DNA of 64,000 bases from Melitaea cinxia (lineage: Eukaryota; Arthropoda; Insecta; Lepidoptera; Nymphalidae). Every line of letters starts with the position of its first letter. Positions within the stretch are counted from its first letter, which is position 1. The stretch is taken from positions 13,222,081 through 13,286,080 of the forward strand of contig NC_059405.1 in the NCBI RefSeq assembly GCF_905220565.1. The letters run 5' to 3'. Under the pieces are notes generated by a model, which saw nothing but the letters and a program-made list of their open reading frames with translations, did no database searches and had not been told where the DNA came from. This document shows positions 1 to 12,483 of the stretch, in pieces. The translations under genes were made by a program, and so were the position numbers.

Positions 1-1953
1 TTAGATTTTTTTTTTAGATAATTATCCTGTACTTAAGTACTCTTGAAAATGCTTGTTAAAAATCTTTTAAATACTCGAAAATAAATACTTCAAAGAAACA
101 ATAAAGTTCAAGTATAACGAGGTTTATTGTGGACGAGAATAAAGGAATCCGTATAAAGAGAGTCGAGGTAATAAAATTAAAATATCACAAACTTAATTGA
201 TTTCGAATCGCGTTATAATAAAAGTTCGTTACTTCGACGCAAAAATATAGAAAAAACTAAATTTAAATTTAACGCTAGATAACGTTTTTGTGACGATTAC
301 ACTATTTTGCAATATTTACGTAAAAATAATTATATTTTTGTAAAAATTACCCAACAGATGTTTTAATATAGAATATTGTATTGATGAAAGTACTAAAATA
401 AGAAATGTATCTTCAGCAATTTTTTACTTTTTCAAAGAAAATGTCATAAATAATTTATTGCTCGCAAAAGTTGGGAAGATATTATAGTCCTAAATTAAAA
501 TGCGATTGATTCCTGCATACTTATTTTGTATAAACTTTGTTAACCGTAAACCAAACTTTTAAAGTCATTAAATGAATTTTATTTTAAGACTCGTAAGTAA
601 AATATAATGTTCGTGTACTAAGTAAAAGATAAATAATGAGTCACGACTGTCAATATTTACTCGGAATAATGAGATAAAAAACAGTACTAATATGTTATGA
701 GACCGAACGACGAAAGGAGCGTGTGTCAAAAGAGCGGTTTTAAGATCGTTGACTGAATTGTGCCATCTTGTCTTTTTTATTGTTTTTCGATTGTGCTCCT
801 TATCGAGAGAGATTGAATTATCAACAGTAAGTGCAGGAAAAAAGGACGTCGAGCATATATTACCCAAAATCGTAAAACTATTGACAAAAATGGAATTAGT
901 TGTAAAAAGTAGTTATAAAGAATAAGACGGATTTTTAACAGTATTAAAACATACCCGAGTATAGGAAGATGTTGATTATTGTAGACGTCAATTTGTTAGA
1001 ATTTTACACGGGTAAAGCAGTAATGAGAACTTGACTTAAAGTAATCATTAAAACTAATGCATGTACAGCCTCACATTGATTAAAGTGTGGCGACCTCCCT
1101 GAATCGCAAACTCGAAACAAGAACAGAATTTTAATCATTCAACGTCCGAGAAAGTGAGAGTGCTGTACAAAATGTATTTAACAGGCGATAATGAGCCAGC
1201 TTTATTAGAATGTAAAGAAAATGAAACCAGACACTAATTTGCGAAATGTATTAGAAACAAATCTCTGGATATTGGCAAATTGAATGCTAATCTACTTTCA
1301 ATTTCTGTTTCAATTGATAAAACTTTCACAAACTAAAAGAAATGCACTAGAATTAACTGCAAATAGGTACATAGCCGTATAATAAAATGTGCGCAGCAAA
1401 AGCAGGATTGATATAATACTACTCAAAGATTTAAATAAACGGCAGAAAACACAGTTAATATCATTGTTATTACATGCAAGGTTGTGGTAATTTGATTATA
1501 TTGGAACTGATTACTTATTATATTTTCTAATCAAATTACACGCAATAATTACAATCGAATCTGAACTTAAGTCGGAATTATTCCTTTTGTTCATATAAAT
1601 CAATATTTAAGTTGTCACCAGTTATAAACTCAAATAAGTCGACTTTTAGTTAACCAAAAATGTATCTTATGTATATAATAGACTTGTCAGCACATGGCTA
1701 ATCCGCAGCGCGTAGGCGATACAATCTACAGACGTCACCCGGTAAGATAACCGACAAGCGTGAATAATTCGCAACCTCACACGTTTTAGCATTTATATAC
1801 TGCTTTATCTTTTAAGTACACATCTAAAATTTTTTTTTTCGATCTTATGTTTCTTTGTCTTATACTATGTATGCATAAATCGAGACAAACTTATAATATT
1901 GCTTATTCAAAAATTATTTTATCAATCTCTATTTCATTTCTATTTACCTTTTT
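1..1953. other. AT-rich unassigned DNA
   Basis: I see no gene, repeat family or RNA here. Open frames exist (for example 568-867 on the minus strand), but they are AT-driven, have no splice or domain signal and are no longer than chance allows in such composition. Confidence 0.6.
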
Positions 1954-2549
1954 AACCGATTTCCAAAAAAGGTGGAGGATTTTTTTTATGTATGTTACTT
2001 CAGAACTTTTGACTGGGTGGAGCGATTTCGACAAATTTTCTTTTGATTGAAAGGTGGTGTGTGTCATTTGGTCCCATTTAAATTTATTTAAGATCTAACG
2101 ACTACTTTTCGAGTTATATCTAATAATGCGTTTTTACTTGACGCTTTTTTCGTCGACCTACGTTGTATTATACCGCATAACTTTCTACTGGATGTACCGA
2201 TTTGGATAATTCTTTTTTGTTAGAAAGGGGATATTCCTAGTTTGATACCATGATAAAGAAAACCAGGATCTGATGATGGGATCCCAGAGAAATCTCTCTA
2301 GGGAAGGGAAACTCTCGAAATCCGCAATAACTTTTTACTGGGTGTACCGATTTTGATAATTTTTAATTTAATCGAAAGCTGATGTTTATCATGTGGTCAA
2401 ATATAAATTTTGTCGAGATCTGATATCTACTTTTTGAGTAATCTCTGATAACGCGTAGTTACTTGACTATTTTTTCGTCGATCTACGTTGTATTACTCGT
2501 CGATGTAATTGAAGTCGGTTTTTTTTCATTTGCGAGCAAACACAATTAT
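1954..2549 (+). repeat. AACCGACTTC-bounded modular repeat, copy 1
   Basis: This dispersed repeat starts with AACCGA.TTCC and ends with GAAGTCGGTT, so its ends are short inverted repeats. A hairpin-forming GTTTGC-GA-GCAAAC and the tail ACAATTAT follow. Inside, the phrase 'accgattt.gataat' recurs at about 2197 and 2346, and the phrase 'cgtcga.ctacgttgtatta' recurs at about 2153 and 2477, so the element is built of related modules. Further copies lie at 42962-43708, 45265-45868, 56900-57292 and 59828-60442. It carries no transposase. The small open frames over it are side effects of the repeat. Confidence 0.85.
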
Positions 2550-5500
2550 CAACGACTTATTCCGAGAAGCGAAAGTGAAATTGTCAAACTACAAATCAAA
2601 TATAACGGTGCCGATTCATTAAAAGTAAATATTTTTATTCTATTTTTATAATAAATATTAATTAAATTCAAAAATTTCATGTAAAGTGAATCCAAATAAA
2701 AAGCTATTAAATTCGATCACATAATTTAATGTTAAATAGGTAACCGATAATTACCTAGATGCTAGGTTGTGCTGCGAGTTGGTGCCTTGAGATATTTAAA
2801 TGAGCATAGCCGGTGGTCTGATGGACTGGGAGATATAAAACGTACTTTGTCTTATTTCGATCTGTCCGTTGTTTGTAGAACTGAAGACAGCATGCATATT
2901 AACAAGGATGTCCTTACAATACTAGATTAACAAGGCTCTCTCTATGAAGCAATAAATTGTAAGTGATCAACATTTACATATGGACAATAGTCAATAAAAA
3001 CAAATCGGTAATAAATCAAGAATGACCATTATATTGCTTGAATATAATGGACTTAATGCTACTTCATATTATTATCTTCTTGAGACTTGGAATGCGCAAC
3101 AAAATTATTATTTAAAAATAAAAATAAAGTATGAAGATCTCTACTTAAATATCAGAAGGCATAAAATTAATTAAATATTAATTAAGTTTGTAACACCAAT
3201 AACATCATCTTTTCTTTGGTGCATTTACTTATAAACTTATCCATAAATAAAACGCGAAAGGTTTCGAAAAGATGACAGATACAACAGATTTTTCATGAAT
3301 AGTCAAGTAAGAATCTTATAAGGCAGGTAAAACAATAGGGTCGATTAATAAAACATTCGGGTTTATCTCGTGGAAAGGCATCATGCTTGTACCAGTGTGG
3401 GTCAAGCGGTCAGCTTTCAGAATAAATACCTACACACCCTACAACCCATATTATGATCTTGACTAGTTTTGTAAACTTAAATCAAATAACAAAATGTAGT
3501 TTTTGCAAAAAATATTGACATTCGTGTTTGTAAAAATGTCAGTAAAATTTATAACATTTCTTGACAAGAAAAAACCAAATAACTGCTACATAATTAAGAA
3601 AAAAAGGGAGCGATTCCAATGCAAAACAAGTTTCGGTTGAACGACCGGTCTTAGTAGATCAGCTATTTATGACCATAGTTGGATTAAAAAAATTTTAAGC
3701 ATTAATAACTGGAATATTTAATTCTAGTTATTAGTCCAATTTGCAAATTGCTAGACTTTTATCTTTCTAAAATTAAAAAACATTTTTTTTTATGCACAAA
3801 AGAAACCTTTTTTGAATGACCTTTTTAGAAAATACGAGTATAATCTGTAATTCGTAGCATCATGGCACAGGATATAAAGTCAATACAAATTGAACTAAAC
3901 ATTGTTAGTAACAATTATCAGACTCAGCCAGATCGAGTCGTGACCACCGGATCTTAAATCTGCCACCAGCTGGCCTTGGACTATTTCCACACACCTTTAT
4001 ACACATTTGTAAAGGTCAATTAGAAAGTAATCGGTGGACAAAAGATTGAATTAGGAAATCGAGCGTTAGATATTATAACGTCTTTATTATCCGTGGTGAG
4101 ATTGTGGTTTACTGATAAGATTTAACAGTGACCTGTAAAACGATATAAGCCATGATAATAGATATCTCAAATAAATTTTCTCAATCTCTCAATTTAAACA
4201 TTGCAACTAGAATACTTCAACGAAAATCAAAACTTTTTTAATAAATAGGTGACGAAAAATGATTGTAACATTGAAGCAATACTTACCATATAGACGTAAT
4301 ATATGTGGATTTAATTTGTTAATATTTAAAGATTTTAAATTTTTTTATTAATAATTTAACGTTGGTTTATTTATCTATTAGTATACAAAAAAATAATCAA
4401 CCGACGCGACTAAAGTAAGTTTGTCTATCGAATATGAGGTCAATCATCTTCGTCTGTCTATTAAATTTCACGCCAATCATCTTTTGTTATCGCTTTGTGG
4501 GCTGAATGTGAGAACATTTTTGTGGACAAATTAATAAAACTACCAAATTTTTCGCAGTATTTACTTAGAGTACAGAAGTTTCATTTTTAATTGAATGCTG
4601 GTTAAACTTTACTAAATACTCTAGCTTATAATCCTTTACAATTGCTCTATTACAAAATAGAATATCCTTTGTAAAATTAATTTTTAACTACAATCACTAT
4701 TATATGATAATATCGCATCAGTTTTGATAAATTATTGCGATTTCGGAAATTTGAATCAAATATTTAAATGTTACTAATCTATTTCAAATACATCGTTATA
4801 AATTATTATTATCTACAAAATATGCTGTTTAGATACTAAATTGTGAAATAGATATGTTATTTAAATATTTGTTTAATATATACTTAAAAGAGTTCAGTAA
4901 TTTAAAGATATATCAATATAGTTAGTGCTATTAGCATAATTGACATCGTTACATCACCTTGGATACAACCGTTTGGGTGTCTCCACGGGTTTTTTTCAAA
5001 CGACTGTTTTGGCGTAGACTAATTGCCGAATACACAACGAGACTTTATTTAAGTCTATACGAAACACAATGCTTGTCATTGATTTGTTTCTCATTGGTAA
5101 CATCAGTCAACCGTCACGGTCTTTGAGAGAACGCTCCCACGAAACCCACGACCAATCGTAAATGTAAAAGGCATTTAATTGTATGCAAACTGATTTATTA
5201 GACGATACTCTGTAATTTAATATAATAATCGAATGAAATTATTTACATTAAACACATCCGTATGTTTTAAAATATGATTAAGTACATATCCTAATCTATT
5301 TATGTTGAGTGCGTGTATAAAAACACAAAACCGGTACAAAAAAAAGAACAAATATAGTTTGTAACAACATAATTTCGCATGATGGTAATTTTGATACGAG
5401 TATTAAATTTGGCATAATGGATACTGTAAGAAATTCCAAACTGCCTACTAAGGCTTCATTGTGGGCAGCTCCGAAATAAAACGAAGGCTGTTTTTTGTCC

Positions 5501-7049
5501 GATGACTCACGAGCATAAACCGATTTGCTCTAATTGTAAATAAGATAGAATAGTTCTGTTTCGAAGGTGGTTTTGCACGTAATACGTTCTTTTTTATCTA
5601 TTTTTATCTATTCCTTCCTGTAATTCAAACGTAATTATTGTCTGAGGCAGTAATTTTATTAAAGTGGCAAGTAAGAAAAATGCCCGGAAACTATTATACG
5701 CAACAAACATATGTATACAGTATTGTAATTCTCGGAAATTAAATGTTAATTATGAATGAAATCGCGTTAAGCACGTACAAATCGTGTGCGTTTGATAAAA
5801 ATAAAAACGATCGATTCGTTCAACCGAACTTGCTATTGTAATATCATGGTCATTTTGTAATTCATTTGTCTCTGTGACTGACTTATGATTACGCTGAAGT
5901 GACCATCATCTATCACAACAAAATTCATTATCTATGTAGGTTTTGATGTCTTTAATATCGCTAATTTTATCAGCAGCAAAATTTTGAGATGTCTATAGTA
6001 GCCGTAGAAGTGCATAGTCTAGTACAGTAAATCTGAAGATAATAACATGTTCAGGTGAAAATAGTGAGCTTTTAACAAGCCCATTAAATTCGTAATAAAA
6101 TCCGTTGACCTGAAATCGTAAATTCTATAACAGACCAATAGCCATAAAACCGGCTGTGAATGAAATGGAACTTCGTATGGAGGTTACTATGCTACATGAA
6201 TTAGGATTTAAACATAAATTTTGATCACAACGCATTCATGTTTATAAATTTCTTTACAAACAGAGAATTTTTAAATTATAAAACTTGTTACAAACAAGAG
6301 ATACAACGAAGTATTAGCATTTATTATGAATAAATATTTTGAAACCTCGTACCGTTATAAAAGAAATATGTTAATCTTACAGGTTGTAGAGACGAATAAA
6401 GTTAGAAATGTAAATTAATTCGTTTTCATTTCACCCATTGTTTGAAACCTAGGTTTCAAAGGTTTTTTACAAATTTACTGATAGGCTTTATTTACAGCTT
6501 TATTGGTATAGGTTGGGTGCAATATAGTACAGCACTCTCCGTAATATTGGCAGAATCAACCGTGCTCCACTGGCACAACTGGAAGACTTTAAATTAATTA
6601 ACAAAGTACAAGATTTGCAAGTTTGGGGTAAAAAAAAAAATAATAATAATAAATACTCTTTATTGTACACCACAAAGAAACATTACAACAAAAGTGATAC
6701 ATGAAAAGAAAGATGTACAAAGGCGGTCTTATCGCTAAGAGCGATTTCTTCCAGACAACCTTTGGGCATAGGACATAGGACACACAAAAAGTGAAGCGGT
6801 AGGGAAGTGTACAAACAGTTGATAAAGAATTGGCGTATAGTTATAATACCATATAGCATAAGCTTATATTTATTAGATACCGTTATACGTCAGATGGTTT
6901 TATCAGGAACGTATAAAACGGGTCCTAAGATTAAAAAATGAGACCGATTTAAAATTACTTCATCGTCTCATCGTCATCGTATTTTAAGGCAATCATAGTT
7001 TTATCTGGGTTAAATATCTATCAATTGAGAATGCGTAAATCATGCAAAG
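2550..7049. other. Long unassigned AT-rich stretch
   Basis: Nothing in these 4.5 kb supports a gene. An isolated TATAAAA lies near 2835, and a GTAAGT-like donor on the minus strand at 4284-4289 has no exon-like sequence upstream. No repeat family seen elsewhere in the window was recognised. Confidence 0.5.
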
Positions 7050-7154
7050 CTATAAATCTTTTATTCGGGCACCGGCTAGAAAGGAGGCTGTGAATAGGAC
7101 CATCTGATTGTATGAGTCACTGATGGCGTCATCCTTCAGGGCATGCCGCGGCAT
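7050..7154 (-). other. Short GC-richer open frame (34 codons)
   Basis: A 34-codon frame starts at an ATG (minus strand, 7154) and ends at TAG (7050). Its residues (MPRHALKDDAISD, then ending AGARIKDL) look more protein-like than the surroundings. The start lies inside a perfect 14-bp palindrome, CATGCCGCGGCATG (7142-7155). I recognise no family. It may be a fragment of an old repeat or transposon rather than a gene. Confidence 0.15.
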
Positions 7155-7377
7155 GGTCAAACCAGTTCGTCCTTATAATGTAATATTTGCATCTAGTGAA
7201 ACCTCGGGTCCCACTTGAGGTCAAAAAATCATTCATATTTTCATATTAGCATATTCTTCTGATACTGGTCATCGCTCAGAAAAGTTTAATAAACTTCATT
7301 TTATAGAAATTATGTATATTTAAATTTATACCACATTTGTTTTTAGGGTACGTGTTACCGTGTATGTTATAATTTAT

Positions 7378-7648
7378 TTATTTTTCATACAACGAGTAAA
7401 TAAGCGTACGGCTCACCTGATGCTAAGCGATTACCGTAGCTTATAACATCTGCTCTTAACATCAGAAGGATAGCAAGCGTATTGTTGACCCCACCCACCA
7501 GGAACTCGGTCACCTTACTTACCACAGGAACACAGCACCTGCTGGAAAGCAGTATTATTTAGCTGTGATCTTCTGTAAGGTCGTGGTACTTCCACAGTCG
7601 GGCTGCTCCAGATTTTGAGCAGGATATTATCTGCTGTGCTCTACATCA
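7378..7648 (+). repeat. GTACGGCTCACCTGATG-type dispersed repeat, copy 1
   Basis: The sequence shares blocks with four other places in the window. These are GCGTACGGCTCACCTGATG, AAGCGATTACCGTAGCTTAT, CAGTATTATTTAGCTGTGAT and CAGTCGGGCTGCTCCA, in the same order as at 9149-9436 and 23695-23955. It is a non-coding interspersed element common in moths and butterflies. I see no terminal repeats or clear target duplication. Confidence 0.8.
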
Positions 7649-7653
7649 GTGTG

Positions 7654-8489
7654 CTATATTTATATTAGATATGATTAAGATAATGAAGATATAATATTTT
7701 ACATCTGCAATTATTTGTAGGTTACTTTTTTTATATTGCTAATTTTACATTCCTATTTCTTGCTAATGTAAAATCAAACAAAATTATCGTAGTTATAACC
7801 GGACGCAATATTTTAAATACTCTACTTACATATTTACATATAATTAAGTAAAGTATATTTTATCTTGTACAAAAATATTAAAGGCACATGTTAGCATGCG
7901 CATTTTAGCTATTGACTGGTAGTTATTACTGGATAGCTCACAGATTTTTTTCGAAATTTTTACTAAAGACCTTTTTACCTAAGACCAAAAGAATATTGTT
8001 AAGGTACTCTGAGGAGGACTCAGGGTGGATGTTCGTTAGTGAGATGGCACTTCGGTAAGAACGTCGTCACAATGATAAATAGCTTTTTATAGATCAAAAT
8101 AAAAATGGTATGAGCGAGCCACAAATGAGATTAGTAATTATATTTCTGGTCTTAATAGTATATGTAGATATAGCAAGTACATTACTAAGGCTGCATATGT
8201 TCAATTGTTTCTATTTTTGTAATTGATCTTCTACTTGCTGCGTTATTTGATTTATTCGACTGGAATAATAATGAACATTTATTATTTACAAGAAAACTAT
8301 TTCCAGAGCAAAATTGTGTGGCTAATTATACGTTACGATATTGTACAATCAATTCCAGATTCCTATAAAATTGAATTAAAACTACTCGAAAAGTTTTAAT
8401 ATTATTTTAACGACAGTTTTCTGGCAACTCTCGGTTTAGCAATCGGTATTAGCTTCAATCTAACCATAAATAAGTTACTAAAGACTAAT
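7654..8489. other. Unassigned AT-rich stretch
   Basis: Nothing recognisable lies between the repeat ending near 7648 and the LINE-tail fragment at 8497. Confidence 0.5.
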
Positions 8490-8496
8490 ATAATTA

Positions 8497-8570
8497 GAAT
8501 TTGTAAAATGACGATTCTTGATTTATTCTGAAGCGTACTTGGGTAAAGTAAATTTATGATTTTGATTTTA
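8497..8570 (+). mobile_element. LINE 3'-end fragment
   Basis: The stretch 'aatttgtaaaatgacgatt' followed by 'gaagcgtacttgggtaaagtaa' and a 'gattttgatttt' tail matches the better preserved copy at 39380-39600 in order and content. It is the extreme 3' end of a non-LTR retrotransposon with a simple-repeat tail. Everything upstream is missing. Confidence 0.55.
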
Positions 8571-8631
8571 CACAAAACAACAAAAATGGCAACAAAAAGT
8601 CTTTCTCTCCTACCTATGTAGTAAGAAAAAT

Positions 8632-8830
8632 CTATACTTATATTATAAAGCTGAAGAGTTTATTTGTTTGAATGCGCTAATCTCCGAAACTACTGGTCCG
8701 ATTTGAAAAAATCTTTCAGTGTTAGACAGCCTATTTATCGAGAAAGGCTATAGGCTATATATCATCACGCTAAGATCAATAGGAGCGGAGCACCAATTAA
8801 AATGTTTCAAAATCGGGGTTTTATTTCAAG
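8632..8830 (+). repeat. Dispersed repeat beginning TATTATAAAGCTGAAGAG
   Basis: It reads 'attataaagctgaagagttt', then 'actactggtccgatttgaaa', then 'tttatcgagaaaggctatag' and 'aggagcggagcacca'. This arrangement is familiar from non-autonomous lepidopteran repeats. The 63-codon open frame over it (8719-8910) follows from the repeat and is not a gene. The family assignment is from memory and was not tested. Confidence 0.55.
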
Positions 8831-9148
8831 TAACTATTCTAAATAACTTTATTCGAACTTACTTGAATACAGTATTTTATTATATATTTTTTTGTTTTAA
8901 AGTTGACTGAACTTTTACAAATCGTAGTTCCTTGTTATAATAACTTACGAAAACAATGATCGTTACAATATAATGATAGTGAAAGTAACCAATGAGCTTT
9001 TAAACAACAAATAAATTACAATGAAAGTATCGCACATCAACATCATCGCAGTTGAGGTGAAAGTTGTTGGACAGACAGAATTTGGTCCGTTGCAGTGACC
9101 TTATTCCCAAATGTATGGTTTTTGATACTAAAGGTCATATGTGTAGTT

Positions 9149-9436
9149 TTTATTTTTATTTTTATAAAACGAGGTCGGCATACAAGCGTACGGCTCTCCT
9201 GATTGTAAGCGATTACCGTAAGTTATAGACGTCTGCAACACTAGAAGCATCGCAAGCGCGTTGCTGACCCTATCCCCAATCCCCCCAGGAGCTCTGGTCA
9301 CCTTACTCACCAACAGGAACACAACACTACTTCAATGCAGTATTATTTAGCTGTCTTCTGTAAGGTCGAGATACTACCCGACAGGCTGCTCCATATATTG
9401 AGCAGGAAATTTCCTGCTGTGCCCTACCTCAGTTAA
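9149..9436 (+). repeat. GTACGGCTCACCTGATG-type dispersed repeat, copy 2
   Basis: This copy aligns block by block with 7378-7648. It starts with ACGAGGTCGGCATACAAGCG, passes through GCATCGCAAGCGCGTTGCTG and ends in GAGCAGGAAATTTCCTGCTG. It is the best preserved copy of this family in the window. Confidence 0.85.
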
Positions 9437-9442
9437 AAGTAC

Positions 9443-10972
9443 CTAAGTAGTTAGATCCTCCCAAGTCAAACATAAGTCACAGGATGATCCTTTCTAACTT
9501 GTGTGTGAAATTAGGTCAGGATGTGGAAGTTCAATTTTTTTATCGCAGATAACAAATTTTTTCTACTGATGAAAATGTAGTATTTAAAATTTAATAGTCT
9601 ACTGCCAAATAATTAATTACGATAATCAATTTCCTACTTTTCCTTTTGTTTCTTCTGGGTACTGAAAACCAGCAATACTACGGTTTAGGTTGTGCGTTGC
9701 GTTGTTTTTAGAGTCATTTTAATTTGTTGTTACTAGATTGAAGTATAAAAACGATCTTTAATATCACATTTAATACACTTTTTGAAATATTACTTAATAT
9801 TATATTACCTACTTATACGTAAGCGACATAGTTTGTACGTGCAACGGCAGATATTTTACTATGCAATAGCAGCCAGCATTATATGTATTTTGTCAGAAAA
9901 TATACTTCGAACAGTTTTCAAAAAAAAAAAAAATATTTCTTAATGTATTATATTTAAATTAAATTTCGTCATATTATAGCATAGTAGGTGTTTGTATGTA
10001 ATTGATAAAATTCAAAACTAACGCAACGCTTTCAACAATAACTTTATAATACAGGTACACAGTACCCAAAGGGATAATAAAATAGCGAGTTTAAACCATG
10101 AGAATAGTCTTATCTATAAAATAGAATCACAAGAAATGATAACGTAACGAAAACACGAAGCGCTCACTAAAAGCAGAATCAACAAAACCCCATGTCGTAA
10201 ATGAATTCCTCACAGGGAACATACGATAGTCGGTAAACGGAGCAATGTAAACAACGCCGTACTTTCGGCTGCTTCGAGTACAAATAGGTGCATTGCACTC
10301 GATAATAACATATACAAACAAGAATGAACGTTACGTACGACTTACATCCGAAAACCGAAACCGAAGTTCTTTATTTAAACAAACGTACGACTTGTATACG
10401 AAAAGCGAAACGTTCCAAAAGTTTCAAATATAACGTTTTTATAAATATAGACTATGTTAAATACAAAAAAAACAAAAAAAATTAAAAAAATTATAAATGT
10501 GATATAATATTCAAGGTCATATCGATAAAGATACATATATTTGTTTAACCGATTCGATTATTCGTATTATGAATTCTTGTATTATGGAGATTTAAAGATC
10601 CTGAATGTTTGTTACGCACGAATTTCTTTGTTAAAATGCCAGACGCCCAGACCCCCTGGAGGTCGTCAACGATTGTGGTCGGCTTTAGTTTAGACGCGAA
10701 AAAAACTGTCTTATCTTTTTTGACATTGGAATCTTAAATTTTTTAATCAACCAATTTGAAACAGGCTAAGAAATTTAATAATATAACGACATAGTTACGA
10801 CAAAACATATGAAATGAAATATTAGCATTCGAATCGTCACGATCATGCATTCAAATTAGTTTTATGAGGTTTAGGTTTAAAGATTATTTATTCACATAAA
10901 GACAATTACATAACTTATATGAGAACACAATTAAAATAAAAACAATCAATTAACAGACATTCTTTGTCATAC
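9443..10972. other. Unassigned stretch with a local direct repeat
   Basis: No gene is supported. A degenerate direct duplication with a 50-bp spacing (units near 10333-10363 and 10383-10413, both starting ACGTACGACTT) is the only structure. A frame on the minus strand (10321-10127) is CpG-containing but has no splice signals or known domain. Confidence 0.45.
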
Positions 10973-11144
10973 TTACATTTTCAATGGAGAAAATAACACA
11001 AAAAAACATCACCACGATTTGAAAACCACTATTATTCCATTCTACATACTCAGACAGATATTTTCGTAAAAACGAGTACGAACGAGTCAATATTTTTAAT
11101 ATCTGAGGGTATTTTGTATCTTTATTAAATCCTAACATGTTCAT
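10973..11144 (-). CDS. Possible coding exon ending at a GTAAGT donor
   Basis: On the minus strand an open frame starting at an ATG (11144) runs to a perfect donor, GAAAAT|GTAAGTATG, at 10972. The codon before the donor is complete (phase 0). The last 17 residues before the donor, starting GFQIVVMFF, are hydrophobic and could be a membrane segment. An acceptor is possible at CCCTCAG near 11105, which would join in phase to the ATG exon at 11593. A second acceptor at TTTTCGCAG near 11172 is better by sequence but is followed by stops in all frames. I do not recognise the protein. The composition is AT-rich and chance is a real alternative. Confidence 0.25.
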
Positions 11145-11575
11145 TTAGGCCACTGTTATAGTTTCAACTGCGAAAATCAGGAAATCGCCGCGTTTATTAT
11201 TCTCATAAGGACACAACCGTAAACAGATATATACTCTATTGTTAATTTCTGACACCTAGATTATGTATCGGTTGTAATGTTGAAACGCGTTAAAGTTCAT
11301 TCAATGCATTGTCGCAGGACATTTTGTTAACGTTTTGCAATCTATAGCAATTTTCAGAACAGTTCATGGCAACCATTATTTATCACAACTAATAAAATTA
11401 AACCTATTAAGTAAAAATTTTAAGTACCATTCAAAAGACATATTATTTCAATTCTTAAAAAAATAACAACCGTTACTAAATAAATTATAACAAAACACCG
11501 CTAAAAATGTCTCAGACCAGTTTACTGGCAAATTTGAACAAAAACATAAATGCCAAGTAAATGTCGTGTACTCAC
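11145..11575. other. Possible minus-strand intron
   Basis: This AT-rich stretch lies between the GTGAGT donor at 11575 and the exon candidate ending at 10973. A good 3' splice-like sequence (TTTCCTGATTTTCGCAG) lies near 11173 on the minus strand. No repeat was recognised. Confidence 0.3.
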
Positions 11576-11593
11576 CTCATATACGGACGTCAT
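11576..11593 (-). CDS. Candidate first coding exon (six codons) with GTGAGT donor
   Basis: The minus strand reads GCAAG-ATG, then codons for MTSVYE, then a consensus donor GAG|GTGAGT. The donor follows a complete codon, so the next exon must begin in phase 0. A TATA element and an initiator-like TCATTG lie about 0.3 kb upstream on the same strand in a CpG-rich patch, which fits a promoter, 5' leader and short first coding exon. The continuation is not certain. A phase-compatible acceptor near 11105 would lead into the 10973-11105 frame, but the true second exon may lie outside the window. No protein family can be named from six residues. Confidence 0.4.
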
Positions 11594-11911
11594 CTTGCGA
11601 ATTCACAAATTGTTAAATACAGGTCGTATAACTAAGCGAACATTTCACTGTAAATGATAATATTATAACTTTTGCTAAAATGCAAAAAAAAAACCAAATG
11701 TCAATAATTTAATTGTCAACTGTCAAACTTCCCGCCAAGGCGCGCGATAAAAATAAATAAAAGTGTATTAAGGTATTCTGCCAGCGCGTGTGACGCGTTC
11801 AATGTTTAGCCGTGACTGAGCCGCGCTACGCCATGGCGGCGAACGGCTCAATGGGTGACGCTCAGCTGCCGTGCTCAATGAACCATTCGAGTTCGGAGGT
11901 CGCCGTTTATA
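11594..11911 (-). promoter_or_regulatory. Candidate promoter and 5' leader, CpG-rich
   Basis: The sequence is strongly GC- and CpG-richer than its surroundings between about 11735 and 11915. On the minus strand TATAAA (11911-11906) is followed 32 bases later by an initiator-like TCATTG (A at 11879), the usual spacing for an insect TATA promoter. The leader to the ATG at 11593 would be about 286 bases and holds a short upstream frame (ATG GCG TAG, in a CCATGG site near 11834). On the plus strand a 29-codon frame (11833-11922, starting MAANGSMGD) covers the same patch, so a plus-strand reading is an alternative. Confidence 0.4.
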
Positions 11912-12483
11912 TTGACCCCTGATGCCTTTGATTCAAATTTCTCTACCCTATAAACCTACTACGATAAAATGACACATTTTTAATTTAATTTCAATACAAA
12001 CTTATTTTTAATTTACCATTACCAACTGGCTCAAATCTTTCACATACGATGATACCGAAAACCTACTTCTTTATTAAGCAGCTGACTCTAGGTATATAAT
12101 TGTCTGTATGTATTTTTTATTATTATTATTTTTTTTTCTCTCTATTTACCTCAATTTTCTTGTTGACCTTTTCGGTCTTTGTTGGCAATTACCATGAATT
12201 TGTAAAACAAGTTTATATATACCATCATCTGCGAGGCTTGTCTCCATTTGGACTAGTTGAGTACATGATCCTTTATTCTTAACTTGGGGGGGGGGACTGG
12301 TGACTTATAGTACAGGTATTTTATACCTTTTTTGAGCACCAGTCCTTCGCTAATTGTGTTGTCAAACTTTGTGTTGTAGTTATATCATTAATAAGATAAG
12401 GATTCATTGTATCAACATGAATGTAATGGAAAAGAAATCATTATTATTAATATTTTTTTTTATAGAGGTATTACGAGAGTAAT

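Noticed and set aside
2463..2651. Frame containing IYVVLLVDVIEVGFF, also at 59716-59916
   Set aside because: It is the translation of the right end of the AACCGACTTC repeat, repeated wherever that repeat occurs.
9128..9322. 64-codon minus-strand frame
   Set aside because: It lies within the dispersed GTACGGCTCACCTGATG repeat and is a spurious product of it.
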